Below are positions 17,800-27,893 of a stretch of 64,000 nucleotides of DNA, piece by piece. The position numbers were made by a program, and so were the translations under genes. A model generated the notes under the pieces. That model did not search any database, was not told the DNA's origin, and was given only the letters and a program-made list of their open reading frames with translations. How positions within the stretch are numbered: the first letter of the stretch is position 1; every line of letters starts with the position of its first letter. The DNA is from Tessaracoccus aquimaris. Its GTDB lineage: Bacteria > Actinomycetota > Actinomycetes > Propionibacteriales > Propionibacteriaceae. The stretch is from NCBI RefSeq assembly GCF_001997345.1, contig NZ_CP019606.1:1054001-1118000 (forward strand), written 5' to 3'.

Positions 17800-20283
17800 T
17801 CACTCCTCATCGAGGAGCGACTGTACTCCTGGGGTCAGGGCATCGGCGCTCTGACCATTTCGGCCTGCGAGCATCGTGATGGGCTGTGCGACGGGCGACC
17901 CGGACCCGTCGCGCCTGCCGTGCGCCGAGGGCAGATCCACGGGCGAACCGCTCGCGGCGGCGGCGACCACGGGGGCTCCACCGATCGCGGCGATCAGCAG
18001 CGTGTCCTCGCCCTTCAGGAAGCGGTGCGCCCGCACGCCACCGGTCGCCCGGCCCTTCGCCGGGTACTCCGACATCGGCGTCACCTTCGCGAGCCCGGTC
18101 TCGGTGCCTGGCAGCGAGTCGGACGAGCCGGAGACGGTGACCACCACGTCGGTGTCAGGATGGGCGGCCCCGAACCAGACGACCTTGGCGCCCGGAGACA
18201 GCTTGATGCCGGCGATGCCGCCGCCCGCACGGCCCTGGGGACGCACACCGGAGGCGGGGAAGTGGAGCAGTTGGGCATCGGTGCTGATGAACGCCAGATC
18301 GGCCTCGGGGTCGGTCAGTTCGACGGCGCCGATCAGTTGGTCGCCGTCGTCGAGACGGATCACGTCCCAGGTGTCCTTGCTCAGCAGTTCGGGGTTGACC
18401 CGCTTCACGATGCCCTGCTGGGTGCCGAGCGCCAGCCCCAGCGAATCGGGGTCGAGCGTCGTCAGGCCGATGGGTCGCTCACCCGGCTCGAGCGGCCACA
18501 GTTCGTGAGCGAGGCTGCCGCCTTGCAGGCTGGGCGCCGAGGCCGTCAGCGGCACGGTGGGCAGTTCGATGGCGCGGCAGCGCAGCAGGCGGCCGCGGTT
18601 GGTGACCACGCCGAACTCTCCCTGAGCCGTGATGGAGGCCTTGGCGATCACCACGTCGTGCGCGGAGCGGCCCTCGCCCGGCAGCGGCGCGAGCGTGTCG
18701 GTGCGGGCGACCAGCCCGCTGCCGCTCAGCAGCACCCAGCACGGGTCGTCTGGCACCTCGAGGGGCGCCTTCGCGGTGGTTGGCGCGCCGGAGGAGGCCA
18801 GCAGCACGGTGCGGCGCGGGGTGCCGAACTCCTTGGCGACCTGGGTCAGCTCCTCACCGACCAACCGGCGGAGCACGTCGTCGTTGTCGATGATGTCGCG
18901 CAGCCGGGCGATCTCGTCGGCGAGTTCCCCCGCCTCCTTCTCCAGTTCGATGGTGGAGTAGCGCGTCAGGCGCCGCAACTGCATGTCGAGGATGTAGTTG
19001 GCCTGCACCTCGGTCAGGTCGAAGGCGCCCATCAGCCGCTCGCGCGCCTGCCCGGCGTCGTCGGAGGTGCGGATGATCGCGATCACGTCGTCGATGTCGG
19101 CGATGGCCGTGATGAGGCCCCGGACCAGGTGCAGCCGGTCCTCGGCCTTGGCGAGCAGGAAGCGCGAGCGCCGCAGCGTCACCTCGAGGCGGTGCGCGAG
19201 GAAGACCTCGAGCATCTCCTTCAGTGTGAGGGTGCGCGGCTGGCCCTCGACGAGTGCCACGGCGTTGATCGCGAAGGTGTCCTCGAGTTTGGTGACCTTG
19301 AACAACTGCTCGAGCAGCGCCTCGGGGTTGATGCCGTTCTTGACCTCGATGACCAGCCGCATGCCGTTGGCGAGGTCGGTCAGGTCCTTGACGTCGGCGA
19401 TGCCGGTGAGCTTCTTGTCGTCGACGCCCTTCTTGATCTGCTCGATGATCTTCTCGGGGCCGATCATGTACGGCAGTTCGGTGACGATGATGCCCATCCG
19501 CCGCGGCGAGACCTTCTCGATGCGGGTGGTGGCGCGGATCTTGAAGGTGCCGCGGCCGGTGGCGTAGGCGTCGCGGACGCCGTCGAGGCCGATGATCTTG
19601 CCGCCGGTCGGGAAGTCGGGGCCGGGGATGTGGCGCATCAACTCGTCGAGTTCGATGTCGGGCCGCTTGAGCAGTTGGTGCAGGGCCGCGACGACCTCGA
19701 TCAGGTTGTGCGGTGCGATGTTGGTGGCCATGCCGACGGCGATGCCGGTGGCGCCGTTGACGAGCAGGTTGGGGATCGCGGCGGGGAGGACGACAGGCTC
19801 GGACTCCTTGCCGTCGTAGTTCGGCTTGAAGTCGACGGTGTCGTGGTCGAGGCCGCGGGTCATCGCCACCGCGGGGCTCGCCATCCTGCACTCGGTGTAA
19901 CGCATCGCGGCGGGGCCCGCGTCGAGCGAGCCGAAGTTGCCGTGTCCGTCGATCAGGGGGAGGCGCACCGCCCAGGACTGACCCATCCGCACCAGGGCGT
20001 CGTAGATGGCGCCGTCGCCGTGGGGGTGCAGGAGGCCCATCACCTGGCCGACGACGCGGGCGCACTTGACGTGGCCGCGGTCGGGGCGGACCCCCATCTC
20101 GTCCATCGAGAAGAGGATGCGCCGCTGGACCGGCTTGAGGCCGTCGCGGGCATCGGGCAGCGCGCGGGAGTAGATGACCGAGTAGGCGTACTCGAGGAAG
20201 CTCGACTCCATCTCCTGCGTGACGTCGACGTCGAGGATGTGCTCCTCGTCGTTCACATCGTCATCGACGGTTGGCTTCGCCAT
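17800..20283 (-). CDS. parC: DNA topoisomerase IV subunit A (ParC, GyrA-type)
   Basis: The 827-residue DNA-cleavage subunit has the catalytic tyrosine in AMRYTECRM (Y129), the CAP-like DNA-binding segment, a coiled-coil tower and a C-terminal beta-pinwheel region with GyrA-type repeats but no clear GyrA-box. Partner of ParE encoded 8 kb away. The quinolone-determining segment reads [10 protein letters not shown] (86-95): Gly91 stands where a Ser or Ala is common, while D95 is kept. ATG 20283 has GGAGGAG about 7 nt upstream. Confidence 0.87.
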   Translation of the reverse strand: MAKPTVDDDVNDEEHILDVDVTQEMESSFLEYAYSVIYSRALPDARDGLKPVQRRILFSMDEMGVRPDRGHVKCARVVGQVMGLLHPHGDGAIYDALVRMGQSWAVRLPLIDGHGNFGSLDAGPAAMRYTECRMASPAVAMTRGLDHDTVDFKPNYDGKESEPVVLPAAIPNLLVNGATGIAVGMATNIAPHNLIEVVAALHQLLKRPDIELDELMRHIPGPDFPTGGKIIGLDGVRDAYATGRGTFKIRATTRIEKVSPRRMGIIVTELPYMIGPEKIIEQIKKGVDDKKLTGIADVKDLTDLANGMRLVIEVKNGINPEALLEQLFKVTKLEDTFAINAVALVEGQPRTLTLKEMLEVFLAHRLEVTLRRSRFLLAKAEDRLHLVRGLITAIADIDDVIAIIRTSDDAGQARERLMGAFDLTEVQANYILDMQLRRLTRYSTIELEKEAGELADEIARLRDIIDNDDVLRRLVGEELTQVAKEFGTPRRTVLLASSGAPTTAKAPLEVPDDPCWVLLSGSGLVARTDTLAPLPGEGRSAHDVVIAKASITAQGEFGVVTNRGRLLRCRAIELPTVPLTASAPSLQGGSLAHELWPLEPGERPIGLTTLDPDSLGLALGTQQGIVKRVNPELLSKDTWDVIRLDDGDQLIGAVELTDPEADLAFISTDAQLLHFPASGVRPQGRAGGGIAGIKLSPGAKVVWFGAAHPDTDVVVTVSGSSDSLPGTETGLAKVTPMSEYPAKGRATGGVRAHRFLKGEDTLLIAAIGGAPVVAAAASGSPVDLPSAHGRRDGSGSPVAQPITMLAGRNGQSADALTPGVQSLLDEE

Positions 20284-20345
20284 GTACGTCTCCTCCTCCG
20301 GGATGGCAACCTGCCAAGGTTATCCCTCCACGGCGGGTCCACGCC

Positions 20346-21394
20346 TCAGGAGCGGGACCGTGTCTCGTCATCGAGCAGGTCGGGGAGTTGGTCGCCGAGG
20401 CCGTCGCCGTCGGGGGCCCTGACCTCCGGGGCGATGTCGGGGGACCACCGGTCGGCCGTATTGACCTCCATCGGGAGGCCGTGCGCCAGCGTGTGCTCGC
20501 CCGGCGTCAACTGCCGGATCGCCCGTGCCCGCACGTGTTCGGGCTGCAGCGAGGCGAACTCGGCGTACAGGTCGGGATCGTGCTGTCCGTCGTCCCCGAC
20601 GAGCAGCCACTGGACGTTGGGTAGGTCGCGGGCCAGTTCGCGCAGCGCCCTGCGCTTGTGGTCGGTGCCGCTCCGGAACCAGCCGGTCTGCGTCGGGCCC
20701 CAGTCGGTGAGCAGGATCGCGCCCTGCGGGATGCCGTGGCGGGCCTGGAAGCGCTGGATCATCGGATAGGTGTTCCAGGCCCCGTCGAGACGAAGATGAT
20801 GGGCGATCCGGGGTGTGCCGCCAGCAGGCGCTGGTAGAGCCTTGCCATCCCGGGGACCGCCTGGCGGGCCTGTTCGGTCACCACGAAGGAGTTCCACGCG
20901 GCCATCATGGGGCGGGGCAGCAGGGTCGACAAGATGGTGTCGTCGATGTCGCTGACGATGCCGAACGTGACGTCGTGGCCGATCACCTGCACGCTTGCCA
21001 GCGCGGAGGCGCCGCCGTCGCCCTCGAGCCGGACGGTGTGCCAGCCCGGCGGCAGCCCTGGGTTGTGGACCCGCACGTCGACGTAGCCGCCCCTGTCGGC
21101 CTTGACGGGGATCCGGGTCTCGCCGACCACGACGTTGACGGTCGCGTTGACGCGGGCCACGTTCATGAAGTTGCGCCAGCCGCGCCGGTACAGCAGCGCC
21201 TGCGCCGCCTGCACGATGCCAAGGTCTTCCGACGGGCGCAGCACCACGCGGGCCAGGATGCGCAACTGCTCGGGAGTGCCATATCCGGTGAACGCGAGGA
21301 TGTTCTCCTTCCAGCCTCGGCGGAGCAGCACACGATTGACGAGACGGTTGAGCCTGTCCTCGATGCGGGCGGCGATGAAGGGGCGGGAGGCCAT
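20346..21394 (-). CDS. App1/DUF2183-family phosphatase-like protein (one frameshift as given)
   Basis: The N-terminal part has a beta-sandwich-like region and SDIDDTIL (148-155), the HAD-like DxDxT signature of App1-type phosphatidate phosphatases. The C-terminal part (WNTYPMIQRF, GILLTDWGPT-like, LLVGDDGQHDPDLY) continues in another frame. Adding one base to CCCC 20780-20783 joins FVSTG to AWNTYPMIQRF and gives 349 residues, a normal length for the actinobacterial family. Substrate is not known; a lipid or polyphosphorylated substrate is an inference from App1. TTAGGT lies 7 nt before ATG 21394, so the transcript may be leaderless. Confidence 0.75.
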
Positions 21395-21430
21395 GGCTCA
21401 AACCTAACCCAGACATGCCATGATGGGCGG

Positions 21431-21994
21431 GTGAGCCAGTCCGCCAACTTCAACTCGACCTTGCCCGCCGAGCTCATCGCCGAGATCGCCGAGTGCGGGT
21501 TCTACCCGGATCTGGTCACCCAGACCACCCAGATGGGCATCGGTGGGCAGGAGCCGCTCGACTATCTCGTGCAGCACGAGGCGACGTTCGCGGGGCATGA
21601 ACTTCACCGGCACCTGACCGTGCTGATCCGCACCGACCGCCAACTCGTCATCTGCCACGTCGACGAGGGCGAGGGCGGCCGTCCCGAGGCGCTGTCAACC
21701 GTTGAGTGCGTCGCCCTGCGCGCCGTCGACTCCGTTGTCGTGACCCGGTCGCTGAGCGACCCTGAGCAGCTCACCTCGCTCAGCGAGGCCTGGCTGACGA
21801 TCGTGTGGGGCGCCGCGCGACGGATCGACCTTGGGCCTGCCTCCTGCGAGGACCCGACCTGCGAGGCCGACCACGGCTACACCGGCGTGATGCAGCCCGA
21901 CGACATCACCGTACGGATGTCGCGCCAGGCAGACGGCGAGAACGCGCGGAGGCTCGTGGCGTTCGGCCTCCGGCTTCAGGGTGCGGTCGGCTGA
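21431..21994 (+). CDS. conserved actinobacterial protein, DUF5998 family
   Basis: The 187-residue soluble protein starts VSQSANFNSTLPAELIAEIAECGFYPDLV. The core LVQHEATFAGHELHRHLTVLIRTDRQLVICHVDE, seen here as two consecutive pieces, is characteristic of DUF5998 proteins of unknown function. A CEDPTCEADHGYTG segment near residue 137 has two cysteines and two histidine/aspartate residues that could bind a metal. Its stop overlaps the next start as TGATG, linking it to the pyrophosphatase-like gene, the glycosyltransferase and tdk. GTG 21431 follows CATGAT by 6 nt. Confidence 0.7.
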   Translation: MSQSANFNSTLPAELIAEIAECGFYPDLVTQTTQMGIGGQEPLDYLVQHEATFAGHELHRHLTVLIRTDRQLVICHVDEGEGGRPEALSTVECVALRAVDSVVVTRSLSDPEQLTSLSEAWLTIVWGAARRIDLGPASCEDPTCEADHGYTGVMQPDDITVRMSRQADGENARRLVAFGLRLQGAVG

Positions 21995-23113
21995 TGCATT
22001 CACAGTTCGTCGAGCCCCGCTACGAGGACCTGGCGCTCGTCAACGTCTTCCCGAGCGTCATCGCCCGGTTGGACGGCGAGCAACCCGTCATCGAGGTGCC
22101 CCGCGCCTCGAAGTACGTGGTGCTCCTGGTCGACGGCCTCGGCTGGCATCAACTGGGCGAACACCTCGACCACGCGGAGACGATGGGCGATGCACTGGCG
22201 GGGGCGCTCCGGCTGACCTGCTCGGTGCCCTCGACCACCGCGACCTCGCTGACCTCGCTCGGCACCGGCGTGCCAACGGGGAGCACGGCGTGGTCGGGTA
22301 CAGCTTCTTCGAGCCGAGCGTGCAGCGCGTCATCAACGCCCTGACCTGGGAGGGCGGGCCGAGCGACGTCAAGGGCTTCGCGCAGGTGCCGACCGTCTTC
22401 CAGAGGCTCGCCTCCGTGGGCCGCGGCAGTGGGGCCGTCACCCTCGACCGCTTCGCGGGCAGCGCGCTGACCAGGCTCGCATTCGCGGGCACCACCCACT
22501 TCCCGGTCTCGGCGGAGGGGCGCCGGAGCACTTCTCGGCGCTGGTCACCGACGCGCTCCGCAGCGCCGACGTCGTCTACTGCTACGAGCGGATGCTCGAC
22601 CACGACGGCCACGGCTACGGCGTCGGCTCGTGGCAGTGGCTCGACCGGCTGGGAGCCGTCGACGACACGATCGCCCACCTCGTCGAGACCCTTCCCGCGG
22701 ATGTGTGCCTGCTCGTCACCGGAGATCACGGGATGGTCAACGTGCCGCAGGCCTCCCGCATCGTCATCGAGGAGGAGCCCCGCCTCACGGGCCATTCGCT
22801 GGTCGGCGGAGAGCCGCGGTTCCGGCACGTCTACGGGGACTCGCCGCGCGAGATCGCCTGGGCGTGGGAGTCGGTTCTCGGCGAACGGGCCATGGTGCTG
22901 CGCCGCGAGGAGGCCATCGAGGCCGGCTGGTTCGGCCCGCGTGTGACGGGGGTCAGCCAGTCGCGGATCGGCGACGTGGTCGCTGCCATGCATCACGACT
23001 TCGCCGCGATGAGCACCGCGACGCCCGGCGAGTTCGGGCTGGTCGGCATGCACGGGTCCTTGACTGCCGCCGAGATGGAGGTCCCGCTCCTCGCCTTTGG
23101 TGGGACCCGGTGA
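21994..23113 (+). CDS. alkaline phosphatase superfamily protein, nucleotide pyrophosphatase-like (two frameshifts as given)
   Basis: The three frames together give about 373 residues of a nucleotide pyrophosphatase/phosphodiesterase-like enzyme. Visible are the first metal aspartate (VVLLVDGLGWHQL), the nucleophile threonine segment (CSVPSTTATSLTSLGTGVP), DHDGHGYG with metal ligands, and TGDHGMVNV. Frame 1 is joined to frame 3 by one extra G in GGGG 22278-22281 (giving PTGEHGVVGYSFFE), and frame 3 to frame 2 by one extra G in GGGG 22517-22520 (giving SAEGAPEHFSALV). Substrate unknown. No signal peptide is visible, so it is probably cytoplasmic. Genes on both sides overlap it by 1-4 bp. Confidence 0.75.
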
Positions 23114-24350
23114 GCCTGCGCATCGCGATCATCATCGACGACTTCTTCCCGGCCTCCGGGGGATCGGCCGATCGGTGCAGACGCAGTTGGAGGAGTTGAC
23201 GGCGATGGGTCACGAGGTGACCCTGATCGCCCCTGATCGCCACCTGCAGAAACCGAGGCTCGGGCGGATCATCGAATGCCCGACCATCTACCTCGAGGGG
23301 CTGCCCGCGCACCTCAGCGTGCTGCACTGCAGCGACCGGCGCGCGAAGCTGATCTCGTCTGTCGCCGACTTCGACGTCGTGCACAGCCAGACGGAGCGGG
23401 GCGCGCTGGTGCTCGGCGCCAGGATCGCCCGGCTGCAGAACATCCCACACCTGCACACCTTCCACGCCAACATCGCGGGAACGCACCAGACCGTCCGCGG
23501 CGCGTTCTTCGGCACACTCAGCTACCGACTGCTGGTGCTGCCTGCCCTGCGCGGCGCGACCCAGCAGGACACCCCACCCGCCAAGCTGCCCTCCGCGCGG
23601 CACGAGACGGGCGGCCTTGCTGCCCGCACGGACTGGAAGTCGTTCGCGCAGATCGCACAGCGCGTCGACGCCTACACGGTGCCGTCGCCGTTCATGCGCG
23701 ACCTGATCGACGAGGCGGCCGGAGAGCGGCTGCCAAGCTACGTCGTGCCGACCGGCTACAACCGCGGCATGCTCGACGCCATCGGCGAGACGCAGCGGGA
23801 ACGGGAGGGCCCCCGCGTCCGGTTCCTGTCGATCGGGCGGCTCGCCAAGGAGAAGCGCCTCGACGTGCTCATCAAGGCGTTCCGCGCCGCGGACCTGCCT
23901 GACGCCGAACTGGTGATCGTCGGCGACGGGGATCAGCGCGACCCGCTGAAGAGGCTCGCAGCCGGGGCCGACAACATCGACTTCCGCTGGCACCTGTCGT
24001 CGCTCTCCGCGATCGCCTACGAGTTGGTCAACGCCGACGCGCTGGTGCTCAGCTCCTACCGGTTCGACTCGCAGGGCCTCGTCATCTCCGAGGCCGTCGC
24101 TGCGGGGCTTCCGGTGATGTACTGCGACGGTCGCCTCACCGTCGGGACCTCCCCGGAAAGCGCGCTGCTGACCGGCCCGGACGTCAAGTCCATGGCCCGC
24201 GGCTTCGTCGCGATGATGGACCCGGCGAAACGTCGCGCGATGTCGGCCGCCTCTGCCAAGCTGTTACCCGACCTGAGCCCCGAGCGGACCGCCGAGCGGT
24301 ACGTGGCGGCCTACCACGACCTCATCGAGGAAAGGACCACGAGTGGCTGA
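23110..24350 (+). CDS. GT4-type glycosyltransferase (one frameshift as given)
   Basis: The N-terminus VSLRIAIIIDDFFPASGG continues after one added G in GGGGG 23158-23162 as IGRSVQTQLEEL, giving 413 residues with the GT-B fold: FDVVHSQTERGAL, a Rossmann-like acceptor domain, RFLSIGRLAKEKRLDVLIKAF (in two parts) at the start of the donor domain, and SYRFDSQGLVISEAVAAGLP with the E-x7-E retaining motif of family GT4. It resembles mannosyl- or glucosyltransferases of glycolipids and glycans; the acceptor cannot be told. GTG 23110 overlaps the previous stop as GTGA, and tdk starts inside its last codons. Confidence 0.8.
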
Positions 24351-24993
24351 ACTGGTCTTCCACACCGGCCCGATGGACTGCGGCAAGTCGACGCTCGCGC
24401 TGCAGTTGGACCACATCCAGTCCACGCACGGGCGGCGTGGAAGGGTGTTCACCTCGCAGGACAGGGCTGGGGAGGGCAAGATCACCTCGCGGCTCGGGTT
24501 GAGCACCGACGCGATCGAGGTGACCGACGACTTCGACCTGTGGCGCTACGTCATCGGGGAGCTGACCACCGGGCAGCGCGTCGACTACATCGTGTGCGAC
24601 GAGGCGCAGTTCTACACGTCCGAGCACATCGACCAGTTGGCGAGGATCGTCGACGAACTGCAGTTGGACGTCTACGCCTTCGGCATCCTGTCCGACTTCC
24701 GAACCCACCTGTTCCCCGGCTCGCAGCGCCTCGTCGAGTTGGCCGACCGCGTGGAGAGCCTGCCGCTTGGGCCGCTGTGCTGGTGCGGCGCCCGCGGCAC
24801 GCACAACGCCCGCACGCTCGACGGGATCATGGTGACCGAGGGCAGCAGGGTGGTGGTCGGCGACACCGTCACCGGGGGAGAGGTGCGCTACGAGGTGTTG
24901 TGCAGGGCGCACCACCGCCGCAGGATGACGGCCACGAGGGCAAAGGCGACCCTGTCGCCCGACCCGCTGCCGTTCGACCCCGAGAACTTCTGA
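24343..24993 (+). CDS. tdk: thymidine kinase (type II)
   Basis: The 216-residue enzyme has Walker A GPMDCGKST (9-17), the DEAQF motif (86-90) with the catalytic Glu, and a structural zinc site (C146, C148, C187, H190). It phosphorylates thymidine from the salvage pathway. GTG 24343 starts 8 nt inside the end of the glycosyltransferase gene, so translation is coupled. A GC-rich hairpin follows at once. Confidence 0.93.
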   Translation: MAELVFHTGPMDCGKSTLALQLDHIQSTHGRRGRVFTSQDRAGEGKITSRLGLSTDAIEVTDDFDLWRYVIGELTTGQRVDYIVCDEAQFYTSEHIDQLARIVDELQLDVYAFGILSDFRTHLFPGSQRLVELADRVESLPLGPLCWCGARGTHNARTLDGIMVTEGSRVVVGDTVTGGEVRYEVLCRAHHRRRMTATRAKATLSPDPLPFDPENF

Positions 24994-24994
24994 G

Positions 24995-25027
24995 GCGCCG
25001 CGCCGGGGTCCCTGTGGGGCGCGGCGC
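24995..25027 (+). terminator. hairpin after tdk
   Basis: GCGCCGCGCC (24995-25004) pairs perfectly with GGCGCGGCGC (25018-25027) around a 13-nt loop directly after the tdk stop. There is no T-tract, as is common for actinobacterial terminators. Confidence 0.55.
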
Positions 25028-25033
25028 GGGGTT

Positions 25034-25115
25034 GGCGTTGAGCAGCATTTGATGCTCGTTGACGCTTGCGCTGAGCGTTCACAGCACGGTCGAGTTGCGA
25101 CTGCTGCTCAACGCC
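25034..25115. repeat. palindromic intergenic element, copy 2 of 3
   Basis: Left arm GGCGTTGAGCAGCA (25034-25047) and right arm TGCTGCTCAACGCC (25102-25115) are perfect inverted copies. Inside them the common pattern GAGCA-N10-CTCG (25040-25058) and CGAG-N10-TGCTC (25091-25109) surrounds a 32-nt centre. The element fills the space between convergent tdk and sepH. Confidence 0.65.
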
Positions 25116-25147
25116 AGACGAGGCCACGTGCGGCCTGGATCGGACGG

Positions 25148-26098
25148 CTACTTGGTGGGGCCGCCGAACATGATCTCGTCCCACGAGGGGACCTTCGCGC
25201 GCCGCTTGCGCGGCTTGGCGGGCTTCTTCGGCTCGTCGTCGCTCTCGACCAGGGCGTCCTGCGTCGGCTCCTCTGGCGTCTCGTCGACGACCGGTGCCTG
25301 CTCTGCCGGCTGAGCGGTCTCCTCGCGCACGATGGTGTGCTCGTCGTCGAGGTCGTCGACCTCGTCGGGGTCGGTCAGCGACACCTCACGGGTCGGTTCG
25401 TCGGCCTCCGGGTCGGGAGCCTCGACGATCGCCTCGCGGGCCTCGTACAGCACCGGGTCGAGGATGCCGGTGTAGATCCGGACCGAGTCCTCGCTGATCC
25501 CGCTCAACATGTCGTAGAGCCGGTCCAGTTGCGACGTGTCCTCGTTGCCCTCATGCATCAGGTTGGAGACAGGGACGTCGTCGCCCGGCTTCTCCGTCTC
25601 GGGGCGACTGACGGCCCGCACGAGGGCGAGTTCGTCGTCGAAGTCGACGGTGTTCTCCTCCTCGGGCCGCGCGCCGGGGGCCTCCTCGCCGATCATCCAG
25701 CGGGCGTCGGCGTTGTCGGCGAGCGAGAAGCGCGCCTTGGGGTCGTAGACGAACTCGGCCTCCCGGGCCTCGATCTCCCCACCGAGCGTCGCGACAACTC
25801 GCCACTTCAGGTCGGCCTGCCGCCAGGCGTCCCACGTGACGCCCTCGGAGTCGATGCCGCGCGAGCGGAGCCGTTGCGTGATCAGGTCGCCGAGCCGACG
25901 GTGGCTGCCCGCCTCGCCGCGCCTGCGGATCGTGGCGGTCTGGGCGGCCCCTGCGATGTGTTCGCGTTCGGCCAGGACGGGGCCGGCGAAGGCCTCGATC
26001 CGATCGAGATCCATCCCCGATTCGCTCGCGACGTCGTCAACGGAGGCACCGGCACGGATCCGTGACTGGATCTCGCGTGGGCTCAGAGCGTTGTCCAT
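25148..26098 (-). CDS. sepH: septation protein SepH (DUF3071)
   Basis: The 316-residue protein has the SepH layout: an N-terminal DUF3071 domain with a helix-turn-helix-like start (SPREIQSRIRAGASVDDVASESG in two pieces, about 6-28) and WRQADLKWRVVATLGGEIEAREAEFVYDPKA-type core (about 90-120), then a long acidic, low-complexity linker, and the conserved C-terminal tail KPRKRRAKVPSWDEIMFGG. SepH binds FtsZ and promotes Z-ring assembly in actinobacteria. ATG 26098 with a GAGGAA-like site just upstream was chosen over an unlikely 30-residue extension. Confidence 0.88.
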   Translation of the reverse strand: MDNALSPREIQSRIRAGASVDDVASESGMDLDRIEAFAGPVLAEREHIAGAAQTATIRRRGEAGSHRRLGDLITQRLRSRGIDSEGVTWDAWRQADLKWRVVATLGGEIEAREAEFVYDPKARFSLADNADARWMIGEEAPGARPEEENTVDFDDELALVRAVSRPETEKPGDDVPVSNLMHEGNEDTSQLDRLYDMLSGISEDSVRIYTGILDPVLYEAREAIVEAPDPEADEPTREVSLTDPDEVDDLDDEHTIVREETAQPAEQAPVVDETPEEPTQDALVESDDEPKKPAKPRKRRAKVPSWDEIMFGGPTK

Positions 26099-26276
26099 GA
26101 TTCCTCGTCCGTGTGCGCTGGCTGAATGGGCACAACCTACCAGCGCTAGGTACAACGATGCCGGAGGCGCTTGCGGGCCGACGCACAATGGCCTGGTTCA
26201 GCGACGGGCCGGTGCGTCAGGTTGGCCCGAGATGTGATACACATGTGCCCGTCGCGGCGAAGAAAGGACGAAACGG

Positions 26277-26573
26277 ATGGCAACTGACTACGATGCACCC
26301 CGCAAGACCGACGAGGAGATGAGCGAGGATTCGCTCGAAGAACTCAAGTCGCGCCGAAACGACAAGAACTCCGGCAAGGTCGACGAGGACGAGGTCGAGG
26401 CGGCCGAATCCTTCGAGCTTCCAGGAGCGGACCTGTCGCATGAGGAACTCACCGTACGGGTCCTGCCTCGTCAGGCGAACGAGTTCACCTGCGCATCGTG
26501 CTTCCTCGTGAAGTCGATGAGCCAACTGGCCGAGACGCGCGGCAAACTGCAGTACTGCGTCGACTGCGTCTAG
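26277..26573 (+). CDS. DUF4193 family protein
   Basis: The 98-residue acidic protein starts MATDYDAPRKTDEEMSED and ends with CASCFLVKSMSQLA...YCVDCV. The two CxxC pairs (near residues 75-78 and the C-terminus) form a predicted zinc ribbon. This matches the actinobacterial DUF4193 family, of unknown function and usually a single essential-looking copy. AAAGGA lies 8 nt before the ATG. A strong terminator follows. Gene order with DUF3093, dut and DUF3710 matches the mycobacterial Rv2696c-Rv2699c block. Confidence 0.88.
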   Translation: MATDYDAPRKTDEEMSEDSLEELKSRRNDKNSGKVDEDEVEAAESFELPGADLSHEELTVRVLPRQANEFTCASCFLVKSMSQLAETRGKLQYCVDCV

Positions 26574-26588
26574 AGCCACAGCACACGG

Positions 26589-26621
26589 AAAAACCGGCGG
26601 GAAACTTCCCGCCGGTTTTTC
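26589..26621. terminator. intrinsic terminator after the DUF4193 gene
   Basis: AACCGGCGGGAA and TTCCCGCCGGTT form a near-continuous stem followed by a T-run (26616-26620). An A-run on the other side lets it also end the convergent DUF4235 gene transcript. Confidence 0.9.
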
Positions 26622-26638
26622 GTTGCCTCATGGGCGGC

Positions 26639-26932
26639 TCAGAAGTCGAGCTTGTTGCGCAGCTTGCCGGGCGCGGTGTGCTCGAAGTTCTTCAGCCAGC
26701 GGTTCTGCACCAGCCGGTTCATCATGAGCTGGGTCATCCCGACGCCGAGACCACTGGCCGCCGCCCAGATCAGGGCCTGCTTGAGCGGGGTCTCCGGGTC
26801 GTTGGGATCCGGTGGGGCGTCACCCGTGGACACCTCCCACAGCTTGGTCACGAGTTTCTGCGCCACAATCGTGGTGACGGCGCCGATCGCGCCCGCGTAG
26901 ATCTTCCACATCAGCTTTTCGCTGGCTGCCAT
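26639..26932 (-). CDS. DUF4235 family membrane protein
   Basis: The 97-residue protein starts MAASEKLMWKIYAGAIGAVTT. One amphipathic/transmembrane helix at about 9-26 and a second hydrophobic stretch at about 50-68 (ALIWAAASGLGVGMTQLMM, 19 residues) suggest a small membrane protein. The sequence fits the actinobacterial DUF4235 family, of unknown function. ATG 26932 has GAGGAA 6 nt upstream. It is convergent with the DUF4193 gene and shares its terminator. Confidence 0.8.
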   Translation of the reverse strand: MAASEKLMWKIYAGAIGAVTTIVAQKLVTKLWEVSTGDAPPDPNDPETPLKQALIWAAASGLGVGMTQLMMNRLVQNRWLKNFEHTAPGKLRNKLDF

Positions 26933-26994
26933 CGATGTTCCTCTCACCGTTACCCGTCTGAAGAACATTATGCCCAACGGGCTAAGGTGCATTA

Positions 26995-27441
26995 GTGACC
27001 TACTCGGAACGGCTGCACATTCCCTGGTGGTGGATGCTGATCGGCCTGCTGTTCGCGGGCAGCCTCGCGGTTGCCGTGCTGGCCTACGTCCACCTGCAGA
27101 TCGGGATCGCCGTCAGCGTCCTGATCATGCTGGCGGTGCTGCTGACGCTGGTCGCCTACTCCCGCACCCGCGTCACGGTCGACGCCGACGGCCTGACGGC
27201 CGGCCGGTACCGCCTCGGACACCCCTACATCGCGGCGGCCACCGCCCTGGATGGTGAGCAGGCGCGGGCCGCTCTCGGCCCCGACGCCGATCACCGCGCC
27301 TTCCTGTTCACCCGGCCGTTCCTGTCTTCGCTTGTGCGCGTCGACCTTGACGATCCGGCCGATCCGCACCCGTACTGGCTCGTCAGCACCCGCCACCCGG
27401 AACGGCTGGCCGACGCGCTGCGCCAGGAGGCCACGTCATGA
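26995..27441 (+). CDS. DUF3093 family membrane protein
   Basis: The 148-residue protein starts with the family signature [17 protein letters not shown], has two adjacent membrane helices (about 11-30 and 34-53), then a cytoplasmic domain ending ...[20 protein letters not shown]3093 is a conserved actinobacterial family, function unknown, encoded beside dut. GTG 26995 follows TAAGGT by 6 nt, so it is probably leaderless. Its stop overlaps the dut ATG. Confidence 0.85.
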   Translation: MTYSERLHIPWWWMLIGLLFAGSLAVAVLAYVHLQIGIAVSVLIMLAVLLTLVAYSRTRVTVDADGLTAGRYRLGHPYIAAATALDGEQARAALGPDADHRAFLFTRPFLSSLVRVDLDDPADPHPYWLVSTRHPERLADALRQEATS

Positions 27442-27893
27442 TCATCGACACGCTCGCCGCCGACGCCCATCTGCCCGGGTACGCACAGCCCGGCGACGCG
27501 GGGGCCGACCTGCGCAGCACCGAGGACGTGGTGCTCGAACCCGGCCAGCGTCGCCTGGTCGGCACCGGTGTCGCCCTCGCGATCCCCGCGGGCCACGTCG
27601 GGCTCGTCACGCCCCGCTCGGGCCTCGCAGCGAAGGCTGGCCTCAGCATCGTCAACTCTCCCGGGGTCATCGACTCCGGTTATCGCGGCGAGATCAAGGT
27701 CTGCCTGATCAACCTCGACCCGCACACGCCGATCACGTTGGCGGCGGGCGACCGGATCGCGCAACTGCTGATCGTGCCGTTCGTGACGGCCACGTTCACC
27801 CCCGTGGCGTCGCTCGATGCGACGGTGCGCGGTGCGGGTGGCTATGGTTCTACCGGCGGTTTCACCCGCCACATCGTGGAGGAAGCGCAGTGA
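27438..27893 (+). CDS. dut: dUTP diphosphatase
   Basis: The 151-residue trimeric-type dUTPase shows all five motifs: [43 protein letters not shown] and [12 protein letters not shown]. It hydrolyses dUTP to dUMP, keeping uracil out of DNA and supplying thymidylate synthesis. ATG 27438 overlaps the DUF3093 stop and the GTG of the next gene overlaps its own stop. Confidence 0.95.
   Translation: MIIDTLAADAHLPGYAQPGDAGADLRSTEDVVLEPGQRRLVGTGVALAIPAGHVGLVTPRSGLAAKAGLSIVNSPGVIDSGYRGEIKVCLINLDPHTPITLAAGDRIAQLLIVPFVTATFTPVASLDATVRGAGGYGSTGGFTRHIVEEAQ

Noticed and set aside
22278..23162. Programmed frameshifting in the pyrophosphatase-like and glycosyltransferase genes
   Set aside because: No slippery heptamer or downstream pseudoknot is evident, and the same class of break occurs in six unrelated genes.
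25049..26065. Long plus-strand open frame opposite sepH
   Set aside because: It is the antisense shadow of sepH; codon pattern and protein similarity support only the minus strand.
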